From Welwitschia mirabilis (Eukaryota; Gnetophyta; Gnetopsida; Welwitschiales), in contig JBOZIK010000001.1 of the NCBI GenBank assembly GCA_051453625.1, positions 93,136,454 through 93,187,215 on the forward strand: a stretch of DNA of 50,762 nt. The letters run 5' to 3'. Under the pieces are notes generated by a model. That model ran no database searches. It saw only the letters and a program-made list of their open reading frames with translations, and was not told where the DNA came from. How positions within the stretch are numbered: position 1 is the stretch's first letter; each line of letters starts with the position of its first letter. A program made the translations under genes and the position numbers. Shown here in pieces: positions 34,739 through 47,469 of this stretch.

Positions 34739-37700
34739 AGGAGATTATCTTGATGGAGGTCATTGATACCATAGAAATAATTGTATCTATTTCTATTTAT
34801 CATGATAGTGTATGAGATTCTTGAGAGGCATAGGTATCCTACACTCTAGTAATACATAGTCTATTGTTTCTTTGTACTATGTCAAATGCCTTTATTATAT
34901 TAAGCTTAAGAAACATTATAGGTTTATTTTTTCTATGATGCAAATAAATAATTTTATCAGTAAGGATAATATTATCATGAATGAATCTACCTGAAACAAA
35001 ACTAAATTAAGAAGAGATAACTATATCTAAAAGGATCACTTTAAGCCTATTCACAATAATCTTAATGCAAATCTTGTAAAAAAACATTACAAAGACTAGT
35101 TGATCTATATTGATAAGGACTTTCTACATATTATTTTTTTGGAATAAGGACAATAAAAGTGTCATTGAATGATTTGTAGAAGGTACCTTTTTTGAAAGTT
35201 TCTTGGATACATCATAGACATCAAATTTGATAATATTCTATAAGGCCTAATAGAAATCTATAGTGAATTCATTGGGGTTTGAGGCCCTATTCTTTTTCAT
35301 TGAGTTAATGGTGGTTTTGAGTTCATCTTCTATGACTCTTTAGTTCAAGTAGAATTGATATTCTTCAATGATGAAAGGACCAACTAGGACACTTATTAAA
35401 ACCATCAACTTTTCTATAAAAGGGTTCTAGAAATACTCAATGAAAAAATTAGCAATCTAAGCATTGGTCTTGTAGCCCATTGCAGACATACTCCATTGTA
35501 TATAATTCTTTTATCTGTTTCTGTTTGCCAGAAGAACTTTATGTTATGATCCCCTTATTTAAGCCATTGGATTCTAGATCTCTGTTTCTAGTAAGTTTCT
35601 TTCTTTGAAGATATATCATGAATTTGAGAGATAAGATGCTTTTCATAACCTATATTTACATTGCTATATCCATTATGCTTTTGTATAACAGTGAGTTCTT
35701 CTAATAACTAATTCTTAACATTTTTCAAAGAATCATTCAACTATTTCTTCTAAATAATTAATTCATGCCTTAAAATTTTAAGCTTTTAAAACAATCTATA
35801 AGTTGATGTACCTTTCATCATAGTATTAGAAATATGCTTGATAAATTCAATGAAGTTCAGATCTTTTAACTAGAAGCGCTTGAATCAAAAGAGAGATTTA
35901 TTTTGAGGGGAATTCATTATTAAAACTAAAGATATATGATTAGAGAAAAATCTAGCTTTTACTTTGAGGAAGAAATGTTTATTTTAGTTTTTAGCCAAAC
36001 ATCTATCAATTTTAGACATAATAAGATTTGCGCCTTCTCTAAGATTACTTTAGGTATAGAAAGCACCATGCAAAGGAAGATCTTTAACACACTCAGTAAA
36101 AGAATTAGTAAGAGAAAGATTAGGAACATTACCGAGCTTCTTGTGAGGGGTAAATATCTGATTAAAGTCACCCATGATGATATCTAAAGAGTCTAACATA
36201 ATATGATGAAAGCATTAAAGTCTTTAATCTACTTCCTGAGGTCAATAAAAAATGGTGATTCTTATCTTTTTATCATTGAAAATTTGATCAAAATTGAGGT
36301 GATTATTACTTTTATTAATAGTAGAAATGCTACCATTCTTCTAAAGTATCATTAATCTTCCTTTTGTACCCATACTAAAAACCCAAAAAAAAGACCAAGA
36401 AAACTCTTTATAAAAATGGCTACTTTTAGATAGTCAAGCTTTGTTTCTTGAATAAGACACATAGGCATTAGTGAATCCTTCAAAAGACTTTAAAGGTGGG
36501 GGATGTTTTGGCCATTTCCAAGGCCTATGCAATTCCAGGAAATAATCATTGAAAGAAGAGCTAAGATTACTTACCATCTCAGATGTCCTCCTTCATCTCC
36601 TTTTTAATTTTACTTATTTTGGTATTCATTCTGATTCTTTTTTTTGTCTATCTATATTTTTTAGCTTCATTGAATATATATACATTTAGAACATGCTCAT
36701 CTACACTATTTTCACTCTATTTTCATTCTTTTTCCATTTCCATTTATGTATTCTATTGTACAATTGTTGTGGAGACATTGTGTTAGGCACGTTGTAGATG
36801 CACTTTGTGAAATCTTGTTTAATTGTCTTATGCTAATTTTCTATTTATATTTCCTTCACCTATTTTAGCTCCTCCTCTAATAAAGTATCATATTTATTTT
36901 CCTATGTGATTGGATAATTAGTTGGAATTAAAGATGAATTCCTTGTTTGGTCTTTTTTTCCTAACTTCTTACCAATCATTCTTTTCCACCTTTTCATTTT
37001 TCTTATATTTTTCCATTCTATGCTCATTTCTTTCACTTTGTAAACACTGCAATGAAATATTTTTTTTATTTTAAGGTTGAAATTTGATTCTTTCCACATA
37101 GTATCTAGGATTATTTTTTTTTTTGCATTAAAACTATCTAGTTTCACATAACACATATTTTAGTTGTTGCCATTTTTGCCATTAGATCTATATTTTTATC
37201 AAGTTTAATAAACTCTTTTAACTTATTACCAAGTTTCTTGAAAAATTTAAGATGCCATATTTCTGGTTAAGGGTTTGAGGTACAAATTCAAGCCAGAATA
37301 TTTTTAAAGATAGAGGATTTGTCAAGAATGAAGGAAGTTCATTTAGTTAAGGATAAACCTCTATGACCAAAACAATAAGGCCCTATTACTAGAACCTTAT
37401 TCATTTTTTATTATGTAACAAAAACAAAATACAACAACCTATCTCTGAGAGGGATTATCTTATAACTTATAAGAAATTTTTGATCACATCATAAATGCAC
37501 TTCTTCAATGAATGAAAGCCCTCTTGAAGATTAAGATTTACCAATGAGACTATTTCTGAAGTGAGCTTCCAAATGCTTGGAATAATTGATAGGAATATTT
37601 TCATGAATGATATCTCCTTCATAGTTGAAGCTAAAATCCAAGTTAGGGAAGTTTTGAGACTTGATTTCCTTCATTGAAGTTACATAAGATTTAGAACCAA

Positions 37701-37780
37701 AAGATTCTACTACCATTAGAGAGCCAAAAAATGCTACCACTACATTAGATATCTTAGATATATTTAAGCCTGTTCTTTAG

Positions 37781-38279
37781 GGTTTTTAAGGTTTGTGAGT
37801 CATTGATTAAAAAAACTTCCCTCAAGTGTAGGAAAATTAATGAGAGGTCTAAGTGTATACTATTGTTCCATTTTGGGTTTTTATAGTAGATAGTACCACC
37901 AAGGAGTTAAACAGAGAGTGCATTAAAAATGCACCATGCCAAAACTCGAAACTTCCTTTAGAAAATTTCTAAGGGAAAACTCTTGTATGGAGAAGTCACA
38001 AAAGAGAAGAATATACTAATGTGTGGAAGATGCATCATATTTGGATAAGAAATTCCCCTTGAGCTGCTGTCAATCCTAGTTTCGTTATTCTACTCTACTC
38101 TACTCCATTCCCAAATCAAATAGTCACATTTTTACTAGGGTAGCTCCAAACATGTAAGTAATTGCTTTCCTCATTCGCATGTGCTTACATACTTTTAATC
38201 ATATCAAATATTATGTCTTTGTTTCTTATTACCTAAATTTTCATAATGAGGGTACATCCTAGAAATGTTAACATAGCCT
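37781..38279. other. AT-rich spacer between LINE B and a Copia fragment
   Basis: No coding motif recognised. It may contain the 5' untranslated part of LINE B. Confidence 0.4.
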
Positions 38280-38793
38280 GTGATTAAATTCCTATTATCT
38301 TGAAAATCTCAAAATTCCAAATGTAAAAAGGATTCTAAGTTGAACTTATCATTCTATTAATGTAGTAAATCAAGACTTAATGTCTTCATTAGGTATTCAA
38401 GTATTTATACCACTAAGTAGTAATAGCTTTTCTTAGGCTTGGTCATGTATCTTATTAATATTTTGACTACATATAGTATATCATATTAAGTATTGGTAAG
38501 ATATACATAACTTATATTTGATAAGTACTTTTATTAGTATATTTATAGTTAAGATTCCACTCCATTGGTTTTAAAAGAACCTTTCTGTCTTTCATTCCAA
38601 ACTTGTTTAACATATCACCAATGTGCTTCATTTAAGATAAGAAAATCTTCTCATTTTCTAAAGTTCTACACATAAATGGTATTTCATGAATCTAAGACTA
38701 ATGATGTTATATTAATTTTTCAAATATTTTTTTACATTCAAAATGATCTTATCATCATCTTCCATTATCAAAATGTCATCTATAAATATAATA

Positions 38794-38829
<36 letters not shown>

Positions 38830-38830
38830 A
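38280..38830 (-). pseudogene. Copia pol fragment (reverse transcriptase to RNase H junction)
   Basis: The minus strand shows FIDDILIM at 38763-38786, the Copia catalytic motif (usually YVDDIL), and then decayed text to a second conserved block near 38400-38500 (YVVKILIRYMTKPKKSYYYL, the region where Copia elements have DI-x6-SRYMxxPxxxHW). Numerous stops interrupt it. No LTR belonging to this fragment was found. An AT microsatellite adjoins its upstream side. Confidence 0.75.
38796..38826. repeat. (AT)n microsatellite
   Basis: About 31 bases of uninterrupted AT repeat. It creates an apparent Tyr-Ile repeat open frame that is not a gene. Confidence 0.95.
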
Positions 38831-39149
38831 ATACAGTAAAGGAAAAGATGAAAGTCTTCTTTAATTTGTTTAAAAATGCATGTAATATTACTAATTACTC
38901 CCCTTTAATAAAGAGAGGATTTTTTTAGTAGTTTGCCTTTGAGAAGCTTATAAACAAAAATTTTATGTCTATATGTCAAGGCTCTATTACACCAAAAACT
39001 AGTTTTTTCATTTCACTCATAGTAACCCATTATAGCTGCATATCCTATTTGAGTATTGTAATAGTTATGATTGTTCCACTACTAACCCAATGCATTATGT
39101 ATTAATTTTTAACAAAACCAATCCTTGATCTTTTTCAAAAGCTCATCAA

Positions 39150-41900
39150 GTAGGAGAGACATTTACTATTCTTGATACTTAAAAAAGGAAACATTTTCAT
39201 AAAGGTATTTATACTTCATAACAGAAATTAAAGGTTTTTTTTATGTATGAAAATACCATAAGAGATTACCTACAAGGGCAATTTTTATAGCTAGTACATT
39301 TTTAAGACCAAGGCTTTCATCTTTTTTGGTCTTACAAATATCTTTTCAATTAATAGTGTGAATAATTTTGATATTATTATTAGACCATCAAAAGAATCTT
39401 TCGGTCTTCTCCAGAGAGTTAATAATAGATTTAGGATCTTTTAAAATGAACAATAGATAAAGAAGAATAACTTGAAGACAAGATCTAATGAATTGAAGTC
39501 TACCTACTTGAGAAATAAGATGATCCTTCTAACTAGCCAATTTTTTATGGACTTTGTTTAGCTTAGCACTCCACATATCTTTATTTATCCTAGTGATAAG
39601 CAGAGGCAAACCCAAATATTTTATAGGAAATTGGCTTATTTCACATCCAAGGACATGTCTGAACATATTTGCCTCATTTTCTTCAATATTAAAGTAATAC
39701 AACTTACTCTTGTAAAGATTATTTATAATTCATGAATCTTGAAAAATATCTTGTAAAAACATTTTAATAGTAGTAATAGAGGATAAGTTATCTTCACTAA
39801 AGAGTATCGTCGAGTGGATAAATTCCTCATAGCCATAAGTAGGAGTAATATATTTTACAGATTCCTTTTTCTTAATAGATATGTCTTGTAGAAAATCATT
39901 CCATAGTTAAAATAAAGAGATAAGAAGAAATAGGATTTACTTATCTTAAATAATTAAGGGCATTAAAAGAGATAGTTTTAAAACCATTAAAGATAATATA
40001 GAAATTACTAAAAGTATAACAAGATTTAAGTTTATTGACCTAATAACTAAGAAAGCCATATCTTTGAAGTACCTTTATTGTATGATGCCAACTAATTTTA
40101 TAATGAGTCTTGAAAGTATCTAGCTTGAGAGTAATATAGGGATTTTTTTGTTTAAAAGTAAAATGAATAATTTCTTATACTAAAATAAACAAGTCTATGA
40201 TTTAACATTCTTGCATAAATACTGCTTATTCTTGAGCCACAATACTTAGGAGTATCCTTTTAATCCTTAGAGTAAGAAAATTTAAGGGGATCATGTAGAT
40301 TGTTGAATGTAAACTAATGGGTGTAAAGCCCTTAAAGGCTTTAGCGTTTTCCATTTTTGGAATAAGGATGATCTAAGTGAAGTTAAACTCCTTAATGGGC
40401 TTATTTAATTTTAAAACTTAAAAATTATATTAAGAAGATATTCCTTAACTAAGCCCCAATTATTTTTAAAGAATTTAATCAAAAAGCCATTTGTACTAGA
40501 AGATTTATTATTTTGCATTGGAGACAACATTTCTTACCTCCTCCATTAAGGAATTTTTATTTAGCAGCTTACTATGTTTTGGTTGGATTTTCTTATCAAT
40601 AGTTAATACAAAGGTACCCATCTTATGATTATTAATTGAAGTGTCTTCATCGAGAATGCCTTTGAAAAAAATTAAGTGCTTCCTTTTCAATGCCCTTTTA
40701 ATTAGTAAGCCACCTACCATTTAAATCTTCGATACCTCTGATATGAGAACACAAATGTTTAATGGAAGCATAAGAATGGAAAAATTTACTATTCTCATCA
40801 CCAAACTTATTTTAATTTAATCCTACATGCAGAGTTCAATAAAGATGTTCTTGTTTCTGAAGCTTATAATAATGATGCAAGAGGATCCATTATCTGGTTC
40901 TCTTGTCTTTGGTCCATTCTGTCAAAATGTAATATCTTCTTGAATAGTAAAGATATTTTCCTCAGGTTATTTTTTCTACTATTTCTAACTATTCTTGTTA
41001 GTGAAAGACCATTTAAGAGTTTTATCTTTAATAGCCATAAGTTTGGTCTAAATCCTATATTGATCACAACTTGTTATTTCCAATTATCATGCACTATACA
41101 AAAGATTTGTAATATCTTCATTTTTATTCCAAATTTTCTCCCATTTAAAAATATTTAAAGGCCTATTCATGTTATACTTTATGGTTAAGAAGATTGACTA
41201 GTGACTTGAACTTATTCTAGATAATTTCTAAGCATGAATATTTTGAAATTAAGGAAGGTAGCTTAGAGATCACATAAAATATATAGCTTCCAAAAAGTCC
41301 TTTAAATCCCTTTTCTTATATTATTCTAAGTATATGGATAGTTGAGAATAGGGAGATCTGTAAGACTAGTTATTCTAATCCCTCTTGAGTTATAGCTTTA
41401 ATACTTAAGTTTCACTAAATATCACCTCCTATGTTTTTACTAATGAGTTGATAACATTAGTAAAATTACCATAAATCAAAATGAAAAGAGCCAAGTTTAC
41501 CTATTGAAAAAAATTACTCTAGAATTGAAGTTTATTTACTATAACGATTAGGCTATAGATGTTTATAAGTACATAAGGATTTTCTTAATTAATCCTAAAC
41601 ATCAACATCTAATCTGAGGTATTAAAGAAAGATATACCTAAAGAATTTTTTCATATGCTTCATATATCCCTTGATTAACCATCAGTTAACCTAATGAAAA
41701 AAGCTACATTTTAAAAAAACTTCTTAATAAGATAAATACCATAAGATTAATTCATTTTAATCTCTTACAAATGAAGAATATCAACATTTTTTTAGCCCAA
41801 CATTAGCCAACCATGTTCTATAATGAGGAGCTATTATAGCCACTCACATTTTACCTAATAATTCTTATTAGAGAATAAGATTCCTTCAAGGATGCTTTTG
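39150..41900 (-). mobile_element. LINE C: degraded plant L1-type ORF2
   Basis: A second minus-strand LINE. From high to low coordinates: endonuclease text (NPYVLINIYSLIVIVNKLQF near 41520-41590, followed by a decayed GDFN-like block), a linker (EDTSINNHKMG and SLMEEVRNVV near 40540-40660), a reverse-transcriptase part with DDTL at about 39800-39811, then SKLYYFNIEE, FPIKYLGLPL at about 39600-39630, LISQVGRLQFIRS and INWKDICKTKKDESLGLKN. This order matches plant L1 ORF2. The frame is broken throughout. It is distinct from LINE B because the same domains are present again. The 5' end is uncertain. Confidence 0.8.
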
Positions 41901-42898
41901 AGTTCATATGGAAGGATAAAAGATGATGGTCCTTGTTTTACATTCTTTTGATATTTATGGATCTTTAGTTATTGTTTTGTGTTTACAATCTTTGAGGCTT
42001 TAAGCTCCCAAGAATTAAGAATGTCTTCTAGGTTTTCTTTTACTTTTGTAAAAAGAAAATTTTATATTTATTTTGTACCCTATTCATCTTCTATCAAACA
42101 TTTATCAACATATTTTAGACATTTCTCTACTGTGTTAAGAGAGATAATAGTTTTCATCTGAAGGTGGGTTATCTTCTTTTGGGCCTAAGCTAAAGTTTCT
42201 AATATGGGATTTTCTTATTTACATATATTCTCTTTGATATTTACAATATCCATTTCTTGTACCTCTATGAAAGGGTTTTTGTCTATAATTTCTAAATTAT
42301 ACTAACTATTGAAGCCTTATCTTCATATATCCTCTTTTATTCTTGTAAAAAAATTTTTAACTTCTTTCATAATCTATTCCTTCTCTATTGAGGATTTGGT
42401 AAGCTTTTTAAATATTTATCCGTTGCATCTAAAGAGATAATAGATTGAGATTGTGCTATAGTTTCCATTTTGCATGTCTTTTATAAAAATATTTCCATTA
42501 ATAGCTACACTATCTATTCCTTATCCCATTGCAATAGGATTTTTTTCTAAAGCTACTAAAATCTACTAGTTCTTTTAAGAACTATTTTTGCTTAAGCCTT
42601 GTCTTTTTAAATGTGGATTATATTTTTTATTTGAATCTTTCCTTTTGCCTATCTTTTTTGAAGTCCAATAAGGTTTAGAAAAGAGTGGTACTAATTGAAG
42701 TATAGCAGTACCCTGATTTAAATAAGTGAAACATTTAGTATTGTTCCTTCACAGGGATGCAGGAGGTAATCTAATTAAAAGAAACAAAATTAATCTAACT
42801 TGCTATAAAATTCAAAAAAATTAAAAATCAAAAAATTAAGAGAAAAGAAGTGCTCTTCAATTAACAATGTAAGGGAACAAAAATTCTCTAAGGATCTA
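41901..42898. other. AT-rich region upstream of LINE C
   Basis: Possibly ORF1 or linker of LINE C on the minus strand (Lys-rich, partly open text), but no domain could be named. Confidence 0.4.
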
Positions 42899-44348
42899 TG
42901 TTGACAAATCTAGTTTTGATAATGCCACTTGTCACATATTTTGTGTAATTGTGTAGACAAGTCATTACAAGAACATTAGACCTTGATAGTTACTAGATCA
43001 TGATGGATCTTCAGAGACAAGATATTATAAAAAGGAGCAGATGCTAAAACTACAAGATCAATTGTTAGAATATGTCTAGAAGATTAAAGACATATTAAAT
43101 AAAGATGTCTAGGAATTTGAAGACATCTTAGATGTACTGAATGTAGGTCATAGGATAAAATATAACTATCCTATTCAAGATGACTGCGCTAAATTTTAAA
43201 CCTAACATAGATGAAGACGTCTACATATTGAAGATGTCTAAACTGAGCCAAAACAGGTAACATAGTTAATTTTTCTTTTGACTAATATCTTATGTTTTAA
43301 GTGAAATATCAATCTGTACATTATAGATTCATGTTTATGAAGGCCTAAAGATACTTCAAAGAATAATTAATCAAAACCTAGGCAAATTAACTAAAGATGT
43401 CTACAAGGAAAATATGTCCAAGTACAAAATTGAAGATGTCTTGGACCAAACTTCATGTCAATTAAAACCAAAGTTATGCTCTCGATACGCAGACATGTCC
43501 TATCCATTATGTGGCTATTACAAAGTCAAACAGATACCTTTTAAGCTCAAATGGCTAGATATTCCTTGACCATACAAAGTCTTAACATCACGAAACAAAG
43601 AAGATTTCTTAGAACTTCCACAAATACTTAGATTTTTAATCTTGACACATAATGATCAGATCTAGGACAAAGAAAACATGAGTAAAAAGAAATTCTTATG
43701 AAGAATCAAAGGAATCATTTGTAAAGGAACTTGTATTCCTTTCAGAATTCACTCTTCGATCTTCATTATCACATCCTTAATTTACACTCATGATGATAGC
43801 ATAGCTCTCTCATCAGGCTTGTTGTTATATTATACTTTTGATTTTACATTGTGGACTATCTTATTATTGAATATTATTGTAAAGTCCATTCTTTAATTTC
43901 AAATACATTATAGGGTAATCCTCGTATGGATATGTATTTGAGGTTATGATTGTAGTAATTTGTTTTATAAGATTATTGATGAGTCAAAAAAACCTTTACT
44001 CCCTTATAATGGAGAGAGTTTAGCCTTGCAAGGAGACTTCCACTGTTATAAAGGTTTGTAACGTGCCTGAGAAAACCACTATTCCCTTGAGGAGGAGAGA
44101 TTGTTGCCTTACAAGGAGACTTTCATTTATTATAAAGTTAATGGTACACTAGAAAACCACTATTTTGTTATAAGTTAAAAATATCTAAAGGTGTGAGAAG
44201 AAGCTACCCTCTATGTGTGAACATGCCCAGGTTGGAGAACCATGTTATTTGATAAGGTGTATTATTGTGAATATTCATTCTGTAATTTGATTTAAAATTT
44301 TTTCGATAAAACTCATTCACCCCTCCCCTTTGAGTTCAATAATATTCA
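42899..44348 (+). repeat. Putative Copia LTR (about 1,450 bp)
   Basis: Runs from TGTTGACAAATC to ATATTCA, directly followed by a primer-binding-site relic. It contains recurrent AGATGTCT/AGACATCT motifs (43100-43450) and an internal two-copy repeat at 44024-44180. The typical phrase CATTCACCCCTCCCC precedes the LTR end. The right-hand LTR is not seen, so the left edge is a guess. Confidence 0.6.
44024..44180 (+). repeat. Two-copy tandem repeat within the Copia LTR
   Basis: The phrases GCCTTGCAAGGAGACTT and GAAAACCACTATT recur in order as GCCTTACAAGGAGACTT and GAAAACCACTATT, about 85-90 bp apart. Confidence 0.8.
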
Positions 44349-44350
44349 AG

Positions 44351-44362
44351 TGGTATTAGAGT
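44351..44362 (+). other. Decayed primer-binding site
   Basis: TGGTATTAGAGT differs from the initiator tRNA-Met type site TGGTATCAGAGC by two C-to-T changes. Confidence 0.75.
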
Positions 44363-44400
44363 GGGTACTCAAAAAAAGGAGTAACTTACTTAAGTAAATA

Positions 44401-44560
44401 ATGAAAGGGGTGCCATTTGTTAGATCTTCACTCTTCAAATGGATAAACTGTATCTATTGGGGTCTGTAATATGATCTGCAACTGCATGCTACTCATTTTA
44501 AAAATAATGATGAATGTTGGAATGAACCACTGCCCTGGAATCTCTTACAATAAGCAAAAT
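44401..44560 (+). pseudogene. Start of a Copia gag remnant
   Basis: From ATG at 44401 the frame reads MKGVPFVRSSLFKWINCIYW before a stop, matching the usual Copia gag opening (a PFVRPPLFxGxNYxxWK-type phrase). It decays within about 150 bp and no further gag or pol was recognised downstream. Confidence 0.65.
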
Positions 44561-45370
44561 GCCAGAATTTCTTCTATAATAGCAATGGATTTTTTCTTTG
44601 CAAATAGCATAATCATTTTAGTGATGCTTGCTTCCATCTATGTATGCACTGCAAGCACTAATATGATCATAGCTATGTGTAAGAAAGTTTCACGTCTAAA
44701 GTCATGCGAAATGGAACTAAGGAAAAAACATGAAGTCAAACACTCAGGATGGCCACAGTATGATTGATGCATCTATGTAGGCATTAAAGGCGAAGGTAAA
44801 AGAGATGCTATAATAATTGAAGCAATTACAGTCTTAGACATCCAAAAAGTAGAAAGGTCTCACAAGAAATTATGTGCAGTTAATTTCTATAACAATGAAT
44901 GAAGTACAAAAAAGCATGAGCAAAGACAATAGCATCAATGATACCTAGATTGACATAAGCACTGTAGTTACTAATACAGTGGAATTATCCATAAGAAGTG
45001 TGATTGCCGAAGAGCAATAGTTGGGCACATCGTTGCTCCATCTACAATTCCATGATTGCTAGGTAGGACTGCAGGCATAAAGGGAAGAGAGGACATGACT
45101 ACAAGCTCATTACATATGTGGAGGTAGATTGTTGCGCTACCAATTTGTGGTTATTTGATGGGGTTTTATGAGTTATTTTATAGGAATTTTACACAAGTGT
45201 AAGTACAATTCTGAGGATTTTAAAAATACAATAGGAAATCTTGGAAATATGCATTTCTTACCCAGATTTGATGTGTTAAAGGCACATTCTAATTCACAAA
45301 GCTTCAGAAAAGGATTAATGATAAAAATGCTAAATTTCTCCTCAAGAAAATGATCAAAGAGAACTATTAT
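44561..45370. other. Unassigned sequence between two retroelements
   Basis: It includes a Cys/Met-rich open frame of 98 codons ending at 44767 with no recognised domain, probably chance or transposon residue. Confidence 0.4.
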
Positions 45371-45377
45371 TCCCTTC

Positions 45378-45517
45378 GTCCTCCTCATGACAGACAGGAT
45401 GATAACATTACTAGCTGCTGACGTGGATTGCCGAATCACTACTAAGTCATTATTCTAAGTTAACTTTTGTAATGAGATGTTGTTCCTTTTATTGTCTGGA
45501 CAACAATCAGGATGACA
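45378..45517 (+). repeat. Hairpin-bearing repeat, two copies upstream of the Tat/Athila-like element
   Basis: Two units at 45378-45402 and 45492-45517, spaced about 114 bp, share CAGACAGGATGA/CAATCAGGATGACA. The second contains TTGTC-TG-GACAA, a perfect 5-bp stem. Related units recur at 46945-47189 and 50185-50328. Confidence 0.75.
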
Positions 45518-46100
45518 TTGACATGTAATCGACTCTGACAGTGATCCTTAACCATTTCATCCATTTCATTTATGTAAAAGGGCATGTCTTATCATGCCTT
45601 CTGTTTATCATTTTTAGTTATAAGTTATTATAAATAAGTCCCTTTTTGACTCTCCTTCTTATCTTTATTGCATTGGAAATTCTCATGACAGAAGATCGAA
45701 GGGTAGAAGATCCATCTCAAGTGTTGCAAAAAGATGTGCACTTGGTGGAGGGTTGTGTATCATCCATTGAGATCCAACTATTTTGTAACCCAGATGCTTA
45801 TTACTCACTCTTAATATAAACTTTGTTTTATTTTTGTATTTGTATTACATGTAGATTTTCTAATGACCCTTATAGTCTATGTTGCCTTTGATCTGGTGAT
45901 AATTTCTTAGGTGATATAGATTATCAAGGGCAGTCTTTGTTAAGGCTAAAAGCAAGTAGTGTTAGTTTCATTTTGCATTTCATCTAGATTAGTTCATCTA
46001 GATTAGTTGCATCTTACATTTTGCATTGTAATTTATTTCCTTACATTTATTATTTATTTCTAGTTCCTATATTTCTTTTGCAAAGCAATCTAAGTCTTGT

Positions 46101-46680
46101 NNNNNNNNNNNNNNNNNNNNNNNNNNNNNNNNNNNNNNNNNNNNNNNNNNNNNNNNNNNNNNNNNNNNNNNNNNNNNNNNNNNNNNNNNNNNNNNNNNNN
46201 NNNNNNNNNNNNNNNNNNNNNNNNNNNNNNNNNNNNNNNNNNNNNNNNNNNNNNNNNNNNNNNNNNNNNNNNNNNNNNNNNNNNNNNNNNNNNNNNNNNN
46301 NNNNNNNNNNNNNNNNNNNNNNNNNNNNNNNNNNNNNNNNNNNNNNNNNNNNNNNNNNNNNNNNNNNNNNNNNNNNNNNNNNNNNNNNNNNNNNNNNNNN
46401 NNNNNNNNNNNNNNNNNNNNNNNNNNNNNNNNNNNNNNNNNNNNNNNNNNNNNNNNNNNNNNNNNNNNNNNNNNNNNNNNNNNNNNNNNNNNNNNNNNNN
46501 NNNNNNNNNNNNNNNNNNNNNNNNNNNNNNNNNNNNNNNNNNNNNNNNNNNNNNNNNNNNNNNNNNNNNNNNNNNNNNNNNNNNNNNNNNNNNNNNNNNN
46601 NNNNNNNNNNNNNNNNNNNNNNNNNNNNNNNNNNNNNNNNNNNNNNNNNNNNNNNNNNNNNNNNNNNNNNNNNNNNNNNN
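46101..46680. other. Assembly gap (580 N)
   Basis: A run of N inside the putative LTR just upstream of the primer-binding site. The apparent long open frames across it are artefacts. Confidence 0.95.
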
Positions 46681-46751
46681 ATCTATTTATTTTATAAATG
46701 ATAAAATTATTTTGAACTTAAGCACGTGTACAAATACACACCACAACAACT

Positions 46752-46769
46752 TGACACCATTACTAGGGA
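46752..46769 (+). other. Primer-binding site, tRNA-Asp type (decayed)
   Basis: TGACACCATTACTAGGGA matches the Athila/Tat-type site TGGCGCCGTTGCCGGGGA with G-to-A and C-to-T changes only. Confidence 0.85.
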
Positions 46770-46944
46770 AGGCTACTAAGGAGTATAAGGGTTGTCATCA
46801 TTCAGTTGAGTATATCGGACCTCTGTTTAGTTATTTATCTATAGTGATGTATTTTATTAGGAATTATAGATTTTCTATTTTATAGTTTTTTGGTTTCAAT
46901 TTTTTAGATTTATTTTCTGTATAAAAATAATGGTCATCCCCTTT

Positions 46945-47189
46945 GTCATCCACACAATAATCAGGATGACAGTATATGATTTTACTTTTTAGTTTTATTT
47001 TTAGATTTCAATTTTTCTATAATAAAATTAGTTTATATCATCTCCTTCATCGTCCAGATGACCAGGTAGATGATAGGCTTATTTTTTGAGGTTTTCTACT
47101 TTCTATTTCAGTTTTTATTATATTTTTATTTTTCTGGTTTCTATATGTGTCATCCTTTTTGTCATCCTCATGTTAGATAGGAAAACGAT
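46945..47189 (+). repeat. Hairpin-bearing tandem repeat, three units in the leader
   Basis: Units at about 46945, 47048 and 47151 are spaced about 105 bp. The first has GTCATCC (46945-46951) and GGATGAC (46964-46970), perfect 7-bp inverted arms with a 12-nt loop; the others are more decayed. T-rich sequence separates the units. Confidence 0.8.
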
Positions 47190-47469
47190 CTATTATTTTT
47201 TATCTTATTTTCTACTGTTTGCTATTTGCAGGATGCTGTAATATGATTAATTTTAAGAAGAGATATCAAAGAGAAAGACTGTTGATAAAGAAGAACATTA
47301 AAGAAGGACTGGTGAACATAAAAAATGAATCAGAAAAGAAATCTATAGGTTTACTCAATCCTCCTTTAAAATTGATTTGTTTTAAGTCATATTTTCTTAA
47401 TGAAAATCCTATTAGAAGGAAAAAATCAACTTACAATTACGAGTACCTCTTGTAAGTAAAAAAAAATCA

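Larger units (their letters stand above)
23990..37780 (-). mobile_element. LINE B: nearly full-length plant L1-type element, split by an LTR retrotransposon
   Basis: Read from 37780 downward: an ORF1 region with a DUF4283-like stretch (WHLKFFKKLGNKLKEFIKLD near 37200-37260), then ORF2. The endonuclease starts MIISWNCIGLG at 36549 with IQETKL shortly after. Reverse transcriptase runs through FYKI, IIVNRLKVILLDIV and GRFIHDNIIL at about 34900-35100. It is interrupted by the element at 25396-34733 and resumes with the catalytic FADDTLL at 25272-25292, then a zf-RVT-type region (IQCSIVKDTW) near 24300-24400. Without the insert ORF2 spans about 3.2 kb, near the family size. Multiple stops show it is inactive. 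The 3' end is approximate. Confidence 0.85.

Noticed and set aside
38676-38928. Open frames with Tyr-Ile repeats
   Set aside because: They are produced by the (AT)n microsatellite and overlap the Copia fragment in the wrong strand.
44471-44767. 98-codon Cys/Met-rich open frame
   Set aside because: No signal peptide with confidence, no domain, and it sits in retroelement debris after a decayed gag start.
46021-46885. Two long open frames across the 580-N gap
   Set aside because: They consist mainly of undetermined bases and contain no recognisable protein at the ends.
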